This document shows, piece by piece, positions 24,804-38,531 of a DNA stretch of 64,000 nt (positions are counted from its first letter, which is position 1; every line of letters starts with the position of its first letter). The DNA comes from Gossypium raimondii (lineage: Eukaryota; Streptophyta; Magnoliopsida; Malvales; Malvaceae), in assembly GCF_025698545.1 (NCBI RefSeq), contig NC_068571.1, positions 42,999,733-43,063,732 of the forward strand, written 5' to 3'. The notes below the pieces were generated by a model, which saw only the letters and a program-made list of their open reading frames with translations, ran no database searches and was not told the DNA's origin. The position numbers were made by a program, and so were the translations under genes.

Positions 24804-26723
24804 TTACTCATTTTGCTAAATCAGAATCAATTTGACAAAATGTATAAATTTTGAGGGCTAAATTTATTATTATACTAATAACAATTATGTACAATTGACG
24901 AAAAAATTTAACGGCGTGATTATTTATCCTTAATTAGTCACCTTTAAAGTTGATAAAAATTAAATTATTTCTATTTTTTGACTCAATATAAAAATTAAAA
25001 GAAACTAAAAGATTTTTTTACCAAAACAATTACTTGAATTTGATTTCTTTATTATGAAAATAAAAATATAATCATGGTTTTGTTACAAAAGAAACTGAGC
25101 ATGTAAAAATAGATTCAATATAATAAAGAGATATTATAATATGGGTCCTATGGAACTTACCTTAAATATTCTTTTACACCTTTTTAGGAATTAAATATAA
25201 ATCATGTTCAGCCTTGTCTATTTTTGTCTTACAAAGATAGGCCAATTCTGAAATTTTGGGTCTGAAAATTAATGGGTGGTTTTAGTATTAGCCCAATCTG
25301 AATAATACTACTCACCAAGCTCAAGGTAGTTGAAATTAGATCAAGTCAATCATTAAATTAGAAATCGATTGGTATATTAGTATGGAATAAGGTAAAAAAT
25401 TGATTCATTTATAAATTAATACAAAACAATTTAACTAAGCTAAAAATATCAATTGAATCGACGATTGGACCGTATTTTATATTTTTTATGAATTTTTAAT
25501 AATTTATTTAATAAAAACCGAACAAATCGATCGAACTAAAAATCAGTGGCTCGATTGTTTCGATCACTGGTTCAATTCTAAAAACATTGCTACCCATCTT
25601 ATCCGGCTCTACAGGAGCTACCGTGTAGACTCACTTGTTGAGTTGTTAACAGCGTAAGGGAGCAATTAATAGATGAAGTCTCTTATTGACGTTCCGATTC
25701 TGTTGATATAATTTTCCTTTCTCCATTTGTAACTTGATTTGGTAGAAAAATATATCTATTAAGTCGGCTAATTATACTTGAAGTGATAAAAATTGTGTTC
25801 AAATAACCGGTTAATATTAGATTTAGATTCAATTTCAAAACTATCGTATCCCTTTTCCCTTACTAAAAATGTATATTAAAAATAATGAATTTATAAAAAA
25901 TTGAGAATAGTAACTTATAAGGTTTGGGGTACAATGATAAAGCACGTTGCATTTTTAGAGAAAAACGTAGGTTCAAACTTTAAAGACAACTTTATTGTGA
26001 ATCACAGCCACAAGCTTCAAACATCAGCAAAACAAATACAAAGTATAAAAAGGGTAAACTACACCCAAGATCATTAAAATATCAGTAAGTTTATGCTTTG
26101 GTCACTAAACTATTTGAATGTTTTTATTTAAGTCGTTGGTTGCTAAGTTTTTTTTTAAAGTCCTATTAGTGAGCTCCAAGCGATTATTGGACGACCTGTG
26201 TGATGGATCAATTCCCATTAACAAATAGAAGAATATATCTTAGATCTAAGTTGATATGGCGATTAGTGTTAAAGATCGAAGAAAAAAGCTGATTTGAATT
26301 TAGTTTGTAGATTTATGACGTTCAAAATTATTTTATAAAAAAACTAAATGGTAGAAGAAAAGGACAAAAAGAACTTTCAATTGACACAAGTGGTCCGAAA
26401 AAAAAACATATAACAACGGGTTATATATAACCCAATAATTATTGAATGATTCAATAATTATTTTATAATTTTTAAAATTAAATCACCGACACTTAAAAAT
26501 ACATTAGGTATAATTTGCCCTAAGAATCAAATGCTGGCCCACGAGGATGTAAGTGGGGACAAATAAAAATGAGTATGACTATGGACTGAGTACGATTGAT
26601 GATGATTTATGCATGCATGTGATTTTACCTCTTCCTTTTTCCAATACCAAAATAAATTAATGATATACTGACAATTAGAATGATTTGAGTTATTTAAAAG
26701 TTGGAGAATTATTGGAGTGTAAA

Positions 26724-26754
<31 letters not shown>

Positions 26755-27038
26755 TAAAGCGAAGTTCATACAAAACAAGCTTAGCTTTGAAATAAGAAAA
26801 ATAACACACACACACACAATTAATATGATCCTATGAACTAACTAAAATCACAACATCGTACTACATTGATTCGTTCGTGGATTCATCGACATCTATTAAA
26901 ATAATCTAACCTCAGACACGTCTTTATGATCTTCATCAACCAGCAAAACACCATAAATTATTAAAAGAAACATATAATAAGACATGAAAATATTTGTTAC
27001 TTCGAAAGAAAAAAAACATGGGGTTTTTATGTTTTTCA
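24804..27038. other. Intergenic DNA with MITEs and a simple repeat
   Basis: About 25340-25610 belongs to a dispersed repeat with 'aaccgaacaaatcgatcgaac'-like text, also echoed near 36040-36140. 26052-26520 is a MITE-like unit that starts GGGTAAACTACACCC and ends AATTTGCCC; about 29880-30160 shows related text in reverse. 26723-26757 is an (AAAAT)n run, and a short (AC)n lies near 26806. The last 200 bp hold the 3' untranslated region of the proline-rich gene. Confidence 0.5.
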
Positions 27039-28388
27039 TCATTGTGCTGGACATTGGAACCCTGGAGGTGGAGTTTTGCCACAGTCGATGAGGACCTGAA
27101 GAGCTATGGGGATTATAATGTTGATATTCAAAAGTTTGGCTTTGATCGTAGTACAGAGACAAATGGCAGCGTCTAAATCCAACAGCCCTTGTAGTACAGG
27201 GCAGCAAGTGTCTTTGGCGCTGCTACCTATGCCGATGTGTACTAAGCCACCCAACACGTCCACACATGCACCTAGCTTGAGAGTGTCTATGGGGCATGTT
27301 TGTTGTGCCGGAGGTGGTGGTGGAGGACACGGTGTTCCCGGTGAAGGTGGCTTCACGATAGGAGGCGTTGGTGGGTTCACAATAGGTGGTGATGGTGGTG
27401 GTAGAATCGGCGGTGTTGGTGGATTCACAATAGGAGGTGGCAGAATCGGCGGTGTTGGTGGGTTCACTATTGGTGGACTGGGGTAGACTGGTGGCTTTGG
27501 AGGCAGTGTTGGTGGTGATATGACCGGCGGTATTGGATAGTAAGGTGGCTTGGGTGTATATGGCGGAGGCTTCACAACCGGCGGTTTGGGTGTATATGGT
27601 GGAGGGTTCACTATTGGTGGACTGGGGTAGACTGGTGGCTTTGGAGGCAGTGTTGGTGGTGATATGACCGGCGGTATTGGATAGTAAGGTGGCTTGGGTG
27701 TATATGGTGGAGGCTTCACAACCGGCGGTTTGGGTGCATATGGCGGAGGCTTCACAACCGGCGGTTTGGGTGCATATGGCGGAGGCTTCACAACCGGCGG
27801 TTTGGGTGCATATGGCGGAGGCTTCACAACCGGCGGTTTGGGTGTATATGGCGGAGGCTTCACAACCGGCGGTTTGGGTGTATATGGCGGAGGCTTCACA
27901 ACCGGCGGTTTGGGTGTATATGGCGGAGGCTTCACAACCGGTGGTTTGGGTGTATACGGTGGAGGCTTTACAATAGGTGGCTTAGGTACATAGGGAGGCT
28001 TTACAACAGGTGGCTTGGGAGGATGCGGGGGATGTTTTGGTGGCTTAGGGTGATATGGGGGTTTCACCACCGGAGGCTTAGGTGGTTTAGGGTGATACGG
28101 TGGCTTCACCACCGGTGGCTTCACCACCGGTGGCTTCGGTGGTTTAGGGTGATATGGTGGGTTTACCGCGGGAGGCTTAGGTGGCTTTGGAGGATGATGT
28201 TTTGGTGGTTTAGGGTGATAGGGTGGCTTAACAATGGGAGGATGATGATGTTTAGGCGGATAGTGTGGCGGAGGACATTTCGGCGGCGGAGATGGGTGGT
28301 GGTAACATTCAGGGCAGCCTAGTGAAGTGAGCAATGCTCCTAAATTCAAAAACAACACAATTAGATAGGGTAAACTATGCATCCCCAT
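27039..28388 (-). CDS. Hybrid proline-rich cell-wall protein with 8-cysteine domain
   Basis: A single-exon gene of 449 residues. A signal peptide (about residues 1-24, YLIVLFLNLGALLTSLG) is followed by a His/Pro-rich lead and a long Pro repeat region (about residues 40-360). That region is built from units such as PPPYTPKPPVVK and YHPKPPKPPVVK. The C-terminal ~86 residues form the eight-cysteine motif of HyPRPs: TCP, GAC, TCC, AIC-LC, DC and FQC are all present, with the typical CPIDTLKLGACVDVLGG and CCPVLQGLLDLDAAICLC. HyPRPs are exported to the wall and plasma-membrane interface and are linked to cell expansion, stress and pathogen responses; in cotton some are linked to fibre growth. That role is by family. 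The C-terminal domain is related to lipid-transfer proteins. The repeat region has clearly grown by unequal exchange. Family call sure, exact orthologue not. Confidence 0.93.
   Translation of the reverse strand: MGMHSLPYLIVLFLNLGALLTSLGCPECYHHPSPPPKCPPPHYPPKHHHPPIVKPPYHPKPPKHHPPKPPKPPAVNPPYHPKPPKPPVVKPPVVKPPYHPKPPKPPVVKPPYHPKPPKHPPHPPKPPVVKPPYVPKPPIVKPPPYTPKPPVVKPPPYTPKPPVVKPPPYTPKPPVVKPPPYTPKPPVVKPPPYAPKPPVVKPPPYAPKPPVVKPPPYAPKPPVVKPPPYTPKPPYYPIPPVISPPTLPPKPPVYPSPPIVNPPPYTPKPPVVKPPPYTPKPPYYPIPPVISPPTLPPKPPVYPSPPIVNPPTPPILPPPIVNPPTPPILPPPSPPIVNPPTPPIVKPPSPGTPCPPPPPPAQQTCPIDTLKLGACVDVLGGLVHIGIGSSAKDTCCPVLQGLLDLDAAICLCTTIKAKLLNINIIIPIALQVLIDCGKTPPPGFQCPAQ
27461..27990 (-). repeat. 36-bp coding tandem array plus a 144-bp duplication
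   Basis: From about 27694 to 27990 an almost perfect 36-bp unit (coding for PPPYTPKPPVVK or its PPPYAPK variant) occurs about eight times. A larger block starting at 27461 recurs at 27605, an offset of 144 bp (48 codons), and carries YYPIPPVISPPTLPPKPPVY in both copies. All changes stay in frame. Confidence 0.9.
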
Positions 28389-28432
28389 ATCTTAGCTTAG
28401 GGAGCTTGGTTTCATACTTCACTCGTTCCATG

Positions 28433-28440
28433 TTTTTATA
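28433..28440 (-). promoter_or_regulatory. TATA box of the hybrid proline-rich gene
   Basis: TATAAAAA on the minus strand, about 50 bp before the ATG at 28388. This would give a very short leader of about 15-20 nt. The context is AT-rich, so the call is moderate. Confidence 0.5.
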
Positions 28441-30626
28441 CTCAACATTCATGCAAATGGAAGCCACAAAACATCAATTATCAAAATGTCTTTTTCCTAT
28501 TAATTTATTAGACCCTTTGGCATCTTTCATTGACTTTAACCAAAATATCCGCCTTCCGAAAAACCCCGACGTCGTATCACATTTTATCATTTCCACTCAT
28601 TCTTTATATTATAAATAGATAAAATTTTTAATAAAAATATAATTTATTTTTTAATACAATAGCCTTCCTAATGATTTTACCGCTTGCAAAAACAACTCAA
28701 CCTTGATGTGGTTGATGGTAAATAAACCAAAGAGGGGTAAGAAAGGAAAATATGATTAATTATTAGTGCAAAAACACGGGTTTTGGGATGAATTTTTCAG
28801 AGTTTCGAGGTAATGCGGGGTAGAGAGAGTCCAATTTTAACATGTAGTGAACTGTCGAGCCCGTGACTTGAAACTTGGCTTTAAAGGAGATGCTTTTGCT
28901 TGCTTGTGAGTTGTGACCCACCCATTTTCTTTCTACATTTTAACTTTTACAATACGACAGATCTCACCCCCGATTTTCTTTTCTGTTTTTTTATTAAATA
29001 AGCCAGTGAAGGTTTGGATAAGAGAAAATCGAATTCACATTTGTTTTAAGAGTTTGTACTACCCCTACATCCGTAAAACTACTATAGATTATATGTTCTC
29101 ATTATTTCATTATCTACAATTATTCATACCACCTCCTTAATTCTTAAATAACACGTAAATATATTCCATCACACTCGAACCCTAATAGTATCTATGCCAC
29201 AATCAACTCTGTAAAAGTCTTTATATTAAGAGTCGATTAAATTTTATTGTCTCTATTCAAAATATGAGTAAATTAGTTCATATATGTTAAATTAAAAGTA
29301 AATTGGACATTCATTAAAAATTTCATCTATTTTATTGTTAAGAATTTATCAATATACGTTAGAATGAGGTGTACAAGGCATGGTACATCACATATAACTA
29401 TCTAGTTATTTCGTCAATTTTAACCGTAAGAATGAGTGAAATTTTAACAAAATAATCAGTTTATTTTCTAATCTAACATACAATAATTAATTTTTCTATT
29501 TTTAAGTAAAAATATAAAATACAATCTACTTTGTAAGTAGATTAATAGTCAAGTTCAAGAAAAGTTAGGTGGTGTAGAACTTTGTAAGTATTTTGGTGTT
29601 TTTTTCTAAAAGAAGAGGGTAATGTTTGAGATTTTATTAAAGATTTTGTAGTATAAATAAGGTAAGCATTTAATTTTAAAAAGTCAAAAAATATTATTGA
29701 AATATTCAAAAAAATTTATTTAAGTTATTAACTATTTAAAATGGTGATTATTTGTATTACCTGCATCAACTGAAAGCTCTCATTCCCCTTCTTCAGTTTA
29801 GTTTTTCTTTATCATGAAACAACTTTAAATTTTATGAACCCGCGAACTAAAATTTAAACCACTTTCTTTTCTGATTTTTGACACTGATCATTAAATCAAC
29901 TTGGATCTAATGTATGTTCTTTTACTCGTCGATGGGTATCGACCCACCGTACTAATTGTCAAATTGTCGCTTGGAGCTTGCTAGCAGGATTTAAAAAAAA
30001 AAAAAACTTCATAACCCATGACTTAAATAAAAACTTTATAATAGTTCAATGATTTAAGCGAAAACTTTCAAATAATTCAACGACCATTTTAAAGTTGAAT
30101 GACCAAAACGTAAATTTATTAATAATTTAGTATTCTTAAATGTAATTTACCCTATAAACAATTATAAGCAATAAATACCCACAAAATAATATTTATTATT
30201 CTTTTAAAATAAATAATTTTTAGACTTCCTCGATAGAGTTTATGTCCAATCAATTAGAAATCATTTTAATGAAATGCTTTATTAATAATTATAGATAAAA
30301 AAACTTTCAAGAGTTACATGGAGAATAATTATGTTTCTCGACCTTTCCCAAAAGGTGTTAAATTGAAAAAATATCAAATTTAAATAACAAATTAAATCCA
30401 AAATGTATATATCGAATTAAAATTTAAATGCTAAATATTATATTAAATCAAATTTTAAAAATAAAAATATTTATATCAGATATCTTTTACTGCACTAAAC
30501 CCTAAACTTGAAAACGATAGCAGATTCTTGAATAAGAGCTGTGAGGGAGGCAGCATTGTCGGTAAGATATGTACAAATTACAGTACTCTATATTTGAGCA
30601 ATTATTATCACTATGCTTTAAAATTC

Positions 30627-30658
<32 letters not shown>

Positions 30659-32973
30659 TTAACAATTTCAAACCGAACATGTGTCTTAAACAATGCTTCA
30701 ACTTGTCAATACTCAATATCAAGGACTAACAGATATTTATTTTCTTTTATATTTATCATATGGAATTTACTTACTTTATTTTTATTTTAAGAAATTTAAA
30801 TTTTTAATTTAAAAATATAAATTTAATTGTTTATATTATTAAATCTTTATGTTAAATTTAAATTTATTATATAATTTTTATTACATGACTATCAAATGAG
30901 ATATTTTAAAAAAAATTTAGAATACCATTGGACTAAGTTTAATAGATATTTTAATACTATTAACCGTTGGATTTAAAATTTAAAATTTATAAAATAGGAG
31001 ACGGAATTTGAAGGTTCAATTGTAATTTAGTCCTATTTTTTATATTTCAAAATTTATGTTCAATTTTCAAACATAGTTAAAAATCTTCATTAAATTTATT
31101 GGCGTTTTTAAATAAAAAATTCATTTGGTAACCATGTAATAAAAAATATTGTTATAACTTTGAATTTAACAAAAGAAATTTTACGGTGTTGATAATTGGA
31201 CTTACAATTTTAAATGGACTAAACACCTTGAAATAAATGTAAAGAGACTAAATTTCACATGCATAGAAAATACAAAATTTGAGGAATATTTTAACCATTC
31301 CTTAAAATATAAGTAGAAAGACTAAATTCAAATGCACAAAAAAATACATAAACATAAAACATATTTTAATTTCTTAAAAAGAAAGTCAAAACAAAGCTTA
31401 AAGACAAATACAATCAATACAAGATAAAAATCTATTTAAAGAAAAAAAACTTTAAATCAAGAGACAAAAGCAATCTTTGATTAATTCAAGTCGGGACAAA
31501 CATCAAAACTATACATGTGTACAATATCATGCATGAATTTTGTTTTGTGTGATTTTATAAATAAAATTTCACAAAATCAATAATATCATTATCGAATTAA
31601 CATAATTTTATATTCATATATATATATATATCCAATATGAAAATAAAAATATGTATTTATTTCATTTAAATATATAAAATTGAATCAAAATAAAATTTCA
31701 TATATATCTCTACCCTAAATCAAAATTCATAAATTAAATTAAACATTAAACTAAAATTTATTAAAAATTTAAAATTAACACAATCAAAGGAGTAATACAC
31801 AAGATTGTACAAAAAGATGACAAGTGGAATAGGTTAAATTAAAATAATCAAAAGGTTGATGGTGAATTGTCGTAAATGCGACAATCGAAATTAAGAGTCA
31901 AAATTAAAGATAATGAGTAACCCCACCACGTAGTTACATAATTTTAGCACATTATATATATTCCTTTTTCAATGTCACTTTCACCCTACCTTCAACAATC
32001 TATGTGGCTCAATCTAAATTCCAATGGTTTTAGAAAATAAAAGTGGATTGAATTTGGTTTTATTGTATCGGCATTGGCATTCTCTTATTTATAGCCATCA
32101 CTAACATGTTAAGGTCTAAATTTTTCTTTATACAAATTAATCTTTGGACTTGGTAATTATTTTTTACATTAGAGTCTGAACTTTTTTTAGGCCTAATTAG
32201 TCTCTAAACTTAGTAATTGCTCTCACAATGGGGTCTAAACTTTGTCCATGATATTTTCTTGAAAACCCTAAAATTCAAGCTCTAATATGAGAATAATTGT
32301 CAAGTTTAAGGACTTTGGTTAAAAAAATGCTCAAACCCTTATGTAGGAATAATTGCCAGTTCAAGCCCTAATATAAAAACAGTTATCAAGTTCAAAGACT
32401 AAATTGAATAAATAAAGATTTCAAATCTCAAAATTAAAATTATTACTGAGTTTTGATCCCAAAAAATAATTTAAGGCGAAAAAAAATTAAAATTGAGAGT
32501 TTGTCGAATAAGGAACGACAAACCGATTGAAATTACATTGACTTTTTGGGACTTATATGTGTTGGAAAATATGTCGGTTCATTCCATGCACCGAATTGCA
32601 TGGCAGCATAAAAAAATAGGATTAATTTTTATTATACCCCTTAAATTAAGATTAAGATAAAATCATAGTTTCTCATCAAACAGCTTAAACACATATATTA
32701 ACTTACAAATACTTATAATTTGGATGAATATTATGGAATTTGAAAAGTGTTTGTACCAATATTGTTATTTATTTATATATAATTTTTTGAACTGTTAAAG
32801 CACTCATCCAATTCTCTGATAAAAATTTGTACAATGCTGATAATAAAGAACATTGCTAATTGCTGCAATTTGATCATCTATGTAGAATAAATCTACTCCA
32901 CATTATTTTCTATCCTTTTATACTAAATTACCTTTATAAATTTATATAAGCCTATACTTCATAATTCCCTGGA
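28441..32973. other. 4.5-kb gene-poor intergenic DNA
   Basis: AT-rich with no credible gene on either strand. About 29880-30160 is a MITE-like unit ending AATTTACCCTAT. 30630-30652 and about 31617-31632 are (TA)n runs. About 32105-32470 is a foldback element of the same family as 62314-62736 (shared 'aataattgtcaagtt', 'ctctaatatgagaataatt' and similar). Nothing else can be named. Confidence 0.5.
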
Positions 32974-35244
32974 TCAAGCATGGCCAAACTTGCATTTATT
33001 GAAACCTGTCGCATTTTCATTACAAACAAAGAAACCGTTAATACAGTTACATTTATGTTTTCTTGTCCAAAATACAGTTAAAAAAAAGGTATAATGACTC
33101 ATTAACAAAATGCTAATTAAAGCAGTAATTCTTTAACAATGTTGGTGTGATATTTTATGTATGACATGTCACTATTTATCTTATATACTAAATGGATAAA
33201 GAATTTTAAAATTATAAATATCTTTAAAATAATAAAAAATTCCAAATTCCAAAAAGAATATAAAATGTTCATAAAAATTAAAAAAAATGCATAAAGTACA
33301 TATAAATTGTCATGTAAAAAAATAATTTAACTCTTTTTAAAAGGTTGAAGGCCGAAAGAGAATTTGGAGAGGGCAGGCTAGGCCTTAGCCTCTCAAATGA
33401 AAAAAAAAAACTTTTAGTCCCTTAATAAATTATAGAATTAAAAGTTATTATATAGTGAAATTGCACTTTATTCCCAAAAAATAAATAAATTTTAATTAGT
33501 CTTTTTCAAAAGTGATTTCATCCCTTTAACCTCACACAAAAGTTATAATTTAATTCTGTACCCTCTTAAAAAAAATTATGAGTCACCTAAGTAACGACTA
33601 AATTTAGCTAAAAAGGATCAAATTGATAAAAATTTAAACATTATGAGCTCATTATGTCTAAAAGAAGAGACTTACTAGGATCGACTGTAACAAGCATGGC
33701 AGTACCACCAAAATCACAGGTACCACCATTCCCCTTTGTGTTCAACCAATAGCTATTAAAAGCAAACGAAGCATGTGATATCAACGTATTGGGTTGAAAA
33801 CACGGCTCATTGGGTTGAATCGCTTTACAATTCCCACCAGACCCACATGCATAATCCATAGCCGCTTGGATGATCGAGTCCGGCACCGTAGGTTTAGCCA
33901 CACACCAAACGCCGCCGCCGGAACGTGACGATTTAGGCGGTGGAACTAAAGACGACGGTGGGTTCAGCTTTGGGGGTCCGTAAATGGGTCTTGGAGTCAA
34001 ACCATGTTCTGGTGGGGTAGGTTGGTGTTGTGGGGGACTTGAGAAAAAAATACTGGGTGGATTAGCTGATGAACCGTGGCTGTGACTAGACGGCGGAGGC
34101 GGTGGACATGGAGTGAACGGAGAGCCCCCAGGTTGAGGAAGTGGTGACAGTGAGTCGAAAGGAGGGAGATATAAAGGTGAGTTGATGGTGTACGGATCAA
34201 CATTGGAGACGAAATGACTGGTTAATTTTTGCTTGTTAATTGGACTTTCATGGTGATTTGAGCCCTTTTGGTTCCACATATGGAACATAAATCTGGCATC
34301 TGTACATAAAACAAAGGGTTAAACTACCTGGGAAGTCCCTGTATTATAGGGAAAAGATCAAATTAATCTCTTTATTATTAAATGGATCAATTTATTCCTT
34401 ATACTATTAAAAAAATCAAATAAGTCTAAATGGGGTAAAAGTACCATGGACGCCCTGTTCTATGAGTCAGATTGCATTTTGCCCTATTTACTCAAATTAG
34501 CCCTAATATGTTAGACCAAAGAGCAAACTAATTTTTTTTGTTAAAAATTTCATCAATTTGTACTATTAAAATCTAACGTGGCTAATGGAATAATCATCCA
34601 ATGACACGTGGTATGCTATGTGTACCTATGTACAAAGATCAATTTTTAATAGTAGAAATAGAAGGAACTTTTAACAGAAGGACCATTTTGCTCTTTGATC
34701 TAATGTACAGAGACTAATTTGGCCATTTTTAAAAGAGGGGTAAAAGCAATTTGACTTCTAATTCAGGGCCTCCATAGTACTTTTAGAATCTGAATTGTAA
34801 CAAGTTAACATTTATTGTGTAAAAAAATATCTTAAAATTGATTCTTTTCAATAGATCAATTTCAAATAAAAAATTTCATTTACAGAAAGATAAAAAATTC
34901 AAAAATATTAACTCTATTAAACAACAAATGATATTTTTTTTAAACAATAATTGTTAACTCTATTCCAATTTGACCTTGTTTAATTCTTTTTTATAGTACA
35001 CAGACTAAAATGATCTATTTGATAATAGTAGGACTAATTTAACCTAGTCCCTATAATTCAGGGACCTTTCAGGTACAACCACCCTAAAACACAGACAAAA
35101 AGAACTGGTTTTTTAATAACAAAACATATAAATAAGCATAAATTAGATATAATTTTACGTACCACAATGACTGAAAATGGTGGCTAAAATGGAAATGAAG
35201 AGGACTGAGTTGAATAAATTTGAACAGTGAGTCATTGAGTCCAT
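32974..35244 (-). CDS. Secreted X8-domain (CBM43) protein with Pro-rich spacer
   Basis: Three exons on the minus strand, 35244-35163, 34299-33676 and 33005-32974, give 245 residues with matching phases. Exon 1 is a signal peptide (LFNSVLFISILATIFSHC). Exon 2 has a Pro/Ser-rich spacer (about residues 60-155). From about residue 158 it codes for the X8 domain: GVWCVAKPTVPDSIIQAAMD, YACGSGGNC, NEPCFQPNT, ASFAFNSYW and CDFGGTAMLVTVDP. The 32-nt last exon supplies the final cysteine (SFNKCKFGHA), as in the family, which strongly supports this distant exon. X8 modules bind beta-1,3-glucan (callose); relatives are plasmodesmata callose-binding proteins. Unlike PDCBs, nothing follows the X8 domain, so no GPI signal is visible. 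Both introns are filled with MITEs. A TATA-like stretch lies near 35305-35316. Confidence 0.85.
33087..33650. repeat. MITE relic in intron 2 of the X8 gene
   Basis: The ends resemble the 38011-38531 family (GGTATAATGACTC on the left, CATAATGAGCTC in reverse on the right). It is interrupted at about 33350-33560 by text of the 38998-39223 hAT MITE family ('aaaacttttagtcccttaataaattatag'). Its right edge comes close to the exon 2 donor. Confidence 0.45.
34314..35088. repeat. MITE in intron 1 of the X8 gene, split by a second MITE
   Basis: It starts near 'aaactacctgggaagtccctg' and ends with 'cagggacctttcaggtac', an inverted end pair. It is the same family as 16613-17020. The 34435-34786 element sits inside it; flanking text TCTAAAT/TCTGAAT looks like a diverged target duplication. 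Confidence 0.6.
34435..34786. repeat. MITE, GGTAAAAGTACC family, nested copy
   Basis: It starts GGTAAAAGTACCATGGA and ends CATAGTACTTTTA. Its internal text matches the copies at 43160-43531 and 3110-3286. It is nested in the 34314-35088 element and so is younger than it. Confidence 0.7.
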
Positions 35245-36374
35245 GGCTGTAAGCAAGAAGGAGAAGAAGTTTGATAGAGCACTGAGATGAGCAGCACTTT
35301 GGGGTATAAATATAATTGAAATTAGAGGGGAACTAAAAGAAGATTCAAAGCTAACGATGTAATAAAATGGTGAGAATTTTGTTTTTAATTTAGAATATAT
35401 GCTTGCTTGGAAATGGAGGAAAATAAGGGGGGGTTTTCTACGTTTATTGCACTTTTGTTTTGCTTGATTTCTACTCAAAGTCTGGAGAATATGTTTTTTT
35501 GATATTCTTTGATGTTAGAATCCCGGAAAACATGAAGAGACTAGAGTAAAAAAGGGTTTCAATGTTTCTGAAGAATTATGGGTTGTAGAATATGGGAGAT
35601 CCTTCTTTAGTTTTGGTGAGATTTTTTGTTCTTTCAATTTTCGTCTACTCGAGACCGATGAATTCTTTAATAATAGATAGTTTTTGTCGAAAATCTCAAA
35701 AGACTAAAGTTTAGAGAGCATTAAGGCATTAACGAGCGAAAATGCTACACCACCAACGCCTTCTAATTTCAAGACTTGAAAGTTCGGGTCTTTCAATACG
35801 TAATCATGCTTAAGTTCAAATTAGATGCAACGGTCGAACCATAAATTTATCGAATATTTGGAAGGATTTAAATGGAAATATTAAATTAAGAAATCTATAA
35901 TCCGTATAACGAATTCGGAAAATATTTTAATATCAAAATGAAAAAAACTTAAAACTAGTTGAAATAAGAAAGAAACTCAGGCTTGAATATTCAAAGGTAT
36001 ATACTATATCATTAAAATTTATTAAAATTTAAGGTTTTTTAACTGGTTCAACCGGTCCACACTAGTTCACGATCTAATCAATTCAAAGTCACTTTCCGAA
36101 CCAGTACCGCAACTAGTTACTTCTCAATCCAACCGATTCAATCAACATTGAAAAACAAAGCAATTAACCATTAGCAACACTTCTTCATAATGCCAATACC
36201 ACAAAGCCTAATTGCAAGAAACTTCTCAATTTAATAAAATGCTCAACAAAATGGATTACTGTCATAATACCAAAGTTTTCTAAAGCTGTCTCAGTTCACT
36301 TGACAAAATGAAAACAAAATTTAAGGTCTTTTTAGCAAGCCAAATAACAAAACACTGTCCCCAAAAGGGTAACC
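35245..36374. other. Intergenic DNA between the X8 gene and eL13
   Basis: This holds the X8 promoter and, at about 36040-36150, a short repeat rich in 'aaccggt/aaccgattcaa' text shared with 25340-25610. The last 200 bp are likely the eL13 3' untranslated region. No further gene is seen. Confidence 0.4.
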
Positions 36375-37659
<1,285 letters not shown>

Positions 37660-37815
37660 TTACCTGCAATTACAGTGCTTAAAAGGGAAAAATATCAAAT
37701 AATTATAACAATCAAAAATGAAAACAAAAATTGAAAGAAATGAGATTAAAGAAGACGAGCAACCTTCGGCTGAGAGAAGAAAGGCGCAAAGAGAAACGAA
37801 CCCTTTAGCTCTGTT

Positions 37816-37967
37816 TTAGGGTTTCTCTATGACAATGGTTTGTGTATTTATATTGTTTATATTAGACGGCGCTTGTTAACCCTAGGATGATCGGACGGTT
37901 GTAAAGAAACGGGCTAAAAACGTAATTTTAAGACATTTTAAAACTTAAATGGGCCAATTGGAGCCCA
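37816..37967 (-). promoter_or_regulatory. Telo-box and paired site II motifs of eL13
   Basis: AAACCCTAA (minus strand, 37816-37824) lies just upstream of the likely leader. TGGGCY elements lie at 37950-37955 (TGGGCC, plus strand) and 37962-37967 (TGGGCT, minus strand). The telo-box plus site II pair is the standard layout of plant ribosomal protein promoters. Confidence 0.7.
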
Positions 37968-38010
37968 AAACTATTCAAACTACTTTCAAACATTTACGTT
38001 ATTTTATCTA

Positions 38011-38531
38011 GGCATAATATCAAATTTAGCCCTCAATTCTATATCTTTTGTCAATTTAACTCTATTTTTTAAGCTAAATTTGGTCCTCAAGCTTTCAAAA
38101 AAAGTCAAATAACTTTTTTTAATGAAAATATTGACTAAAATATTATTTTTAATGACGTCGGCATGGCAACCCACGTGGTAGTCCTTGTGTACTTCATACT
38201 AACATGGTACTATTTGTCATTTATGTCACATTAACAAATAATTTAAAACTTATAAAAACATTTAAAAAAAATAAAATTCAATAAGAAATTATAAAAATTT
38301 CATAAAAATTCAAAAAATAACAAGAAGTACATATGAATTGTCATGCGAAATGTCATGTTTAAAAATTTAACGTTTTACTAAGTACTTTCATTTAAAAACA
38401 CAAAATTCAATTCTTTTTAAAAGTTGATGGTCAAAATTGACTCTTTTTTAATGTTACTAGCCAAATTTAACTAAAAAAGGAACCAAATTGACAAAAATGT
38501 AAACATTGAGAGTTAAATTTAATATTATACC
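38011..38531. repeat. MITE with 26-bp terminal inverted repeats
   Basis: The left end GGCATAATATCAAATTTAGC pairs with the reversed right end GGTATAATATTAAATTTAAC. The inside is AT-rich, with paired arms ('gccaaatttaac', 'tcaaattgac'). No coding capacity. The relic at 33087-33650 is related. Confidence 0.65.

Noticed and set aside
27694-27993. Plus-strand frame coding a perfect Gly-rich (GGGFTTGGLG) repeat protein
   Set aside because: It is the antisense reading of the proline-rich repeat array. It has no signal peptide or own ends, and the minus frame has a signal peptide and an intact eight-cysteine domain.
27340-28000. Possible CRISPR-like array of regular units
   Set aside because: The 36-bp units are contiguous coding repeats with no spacers, in a plant gene.
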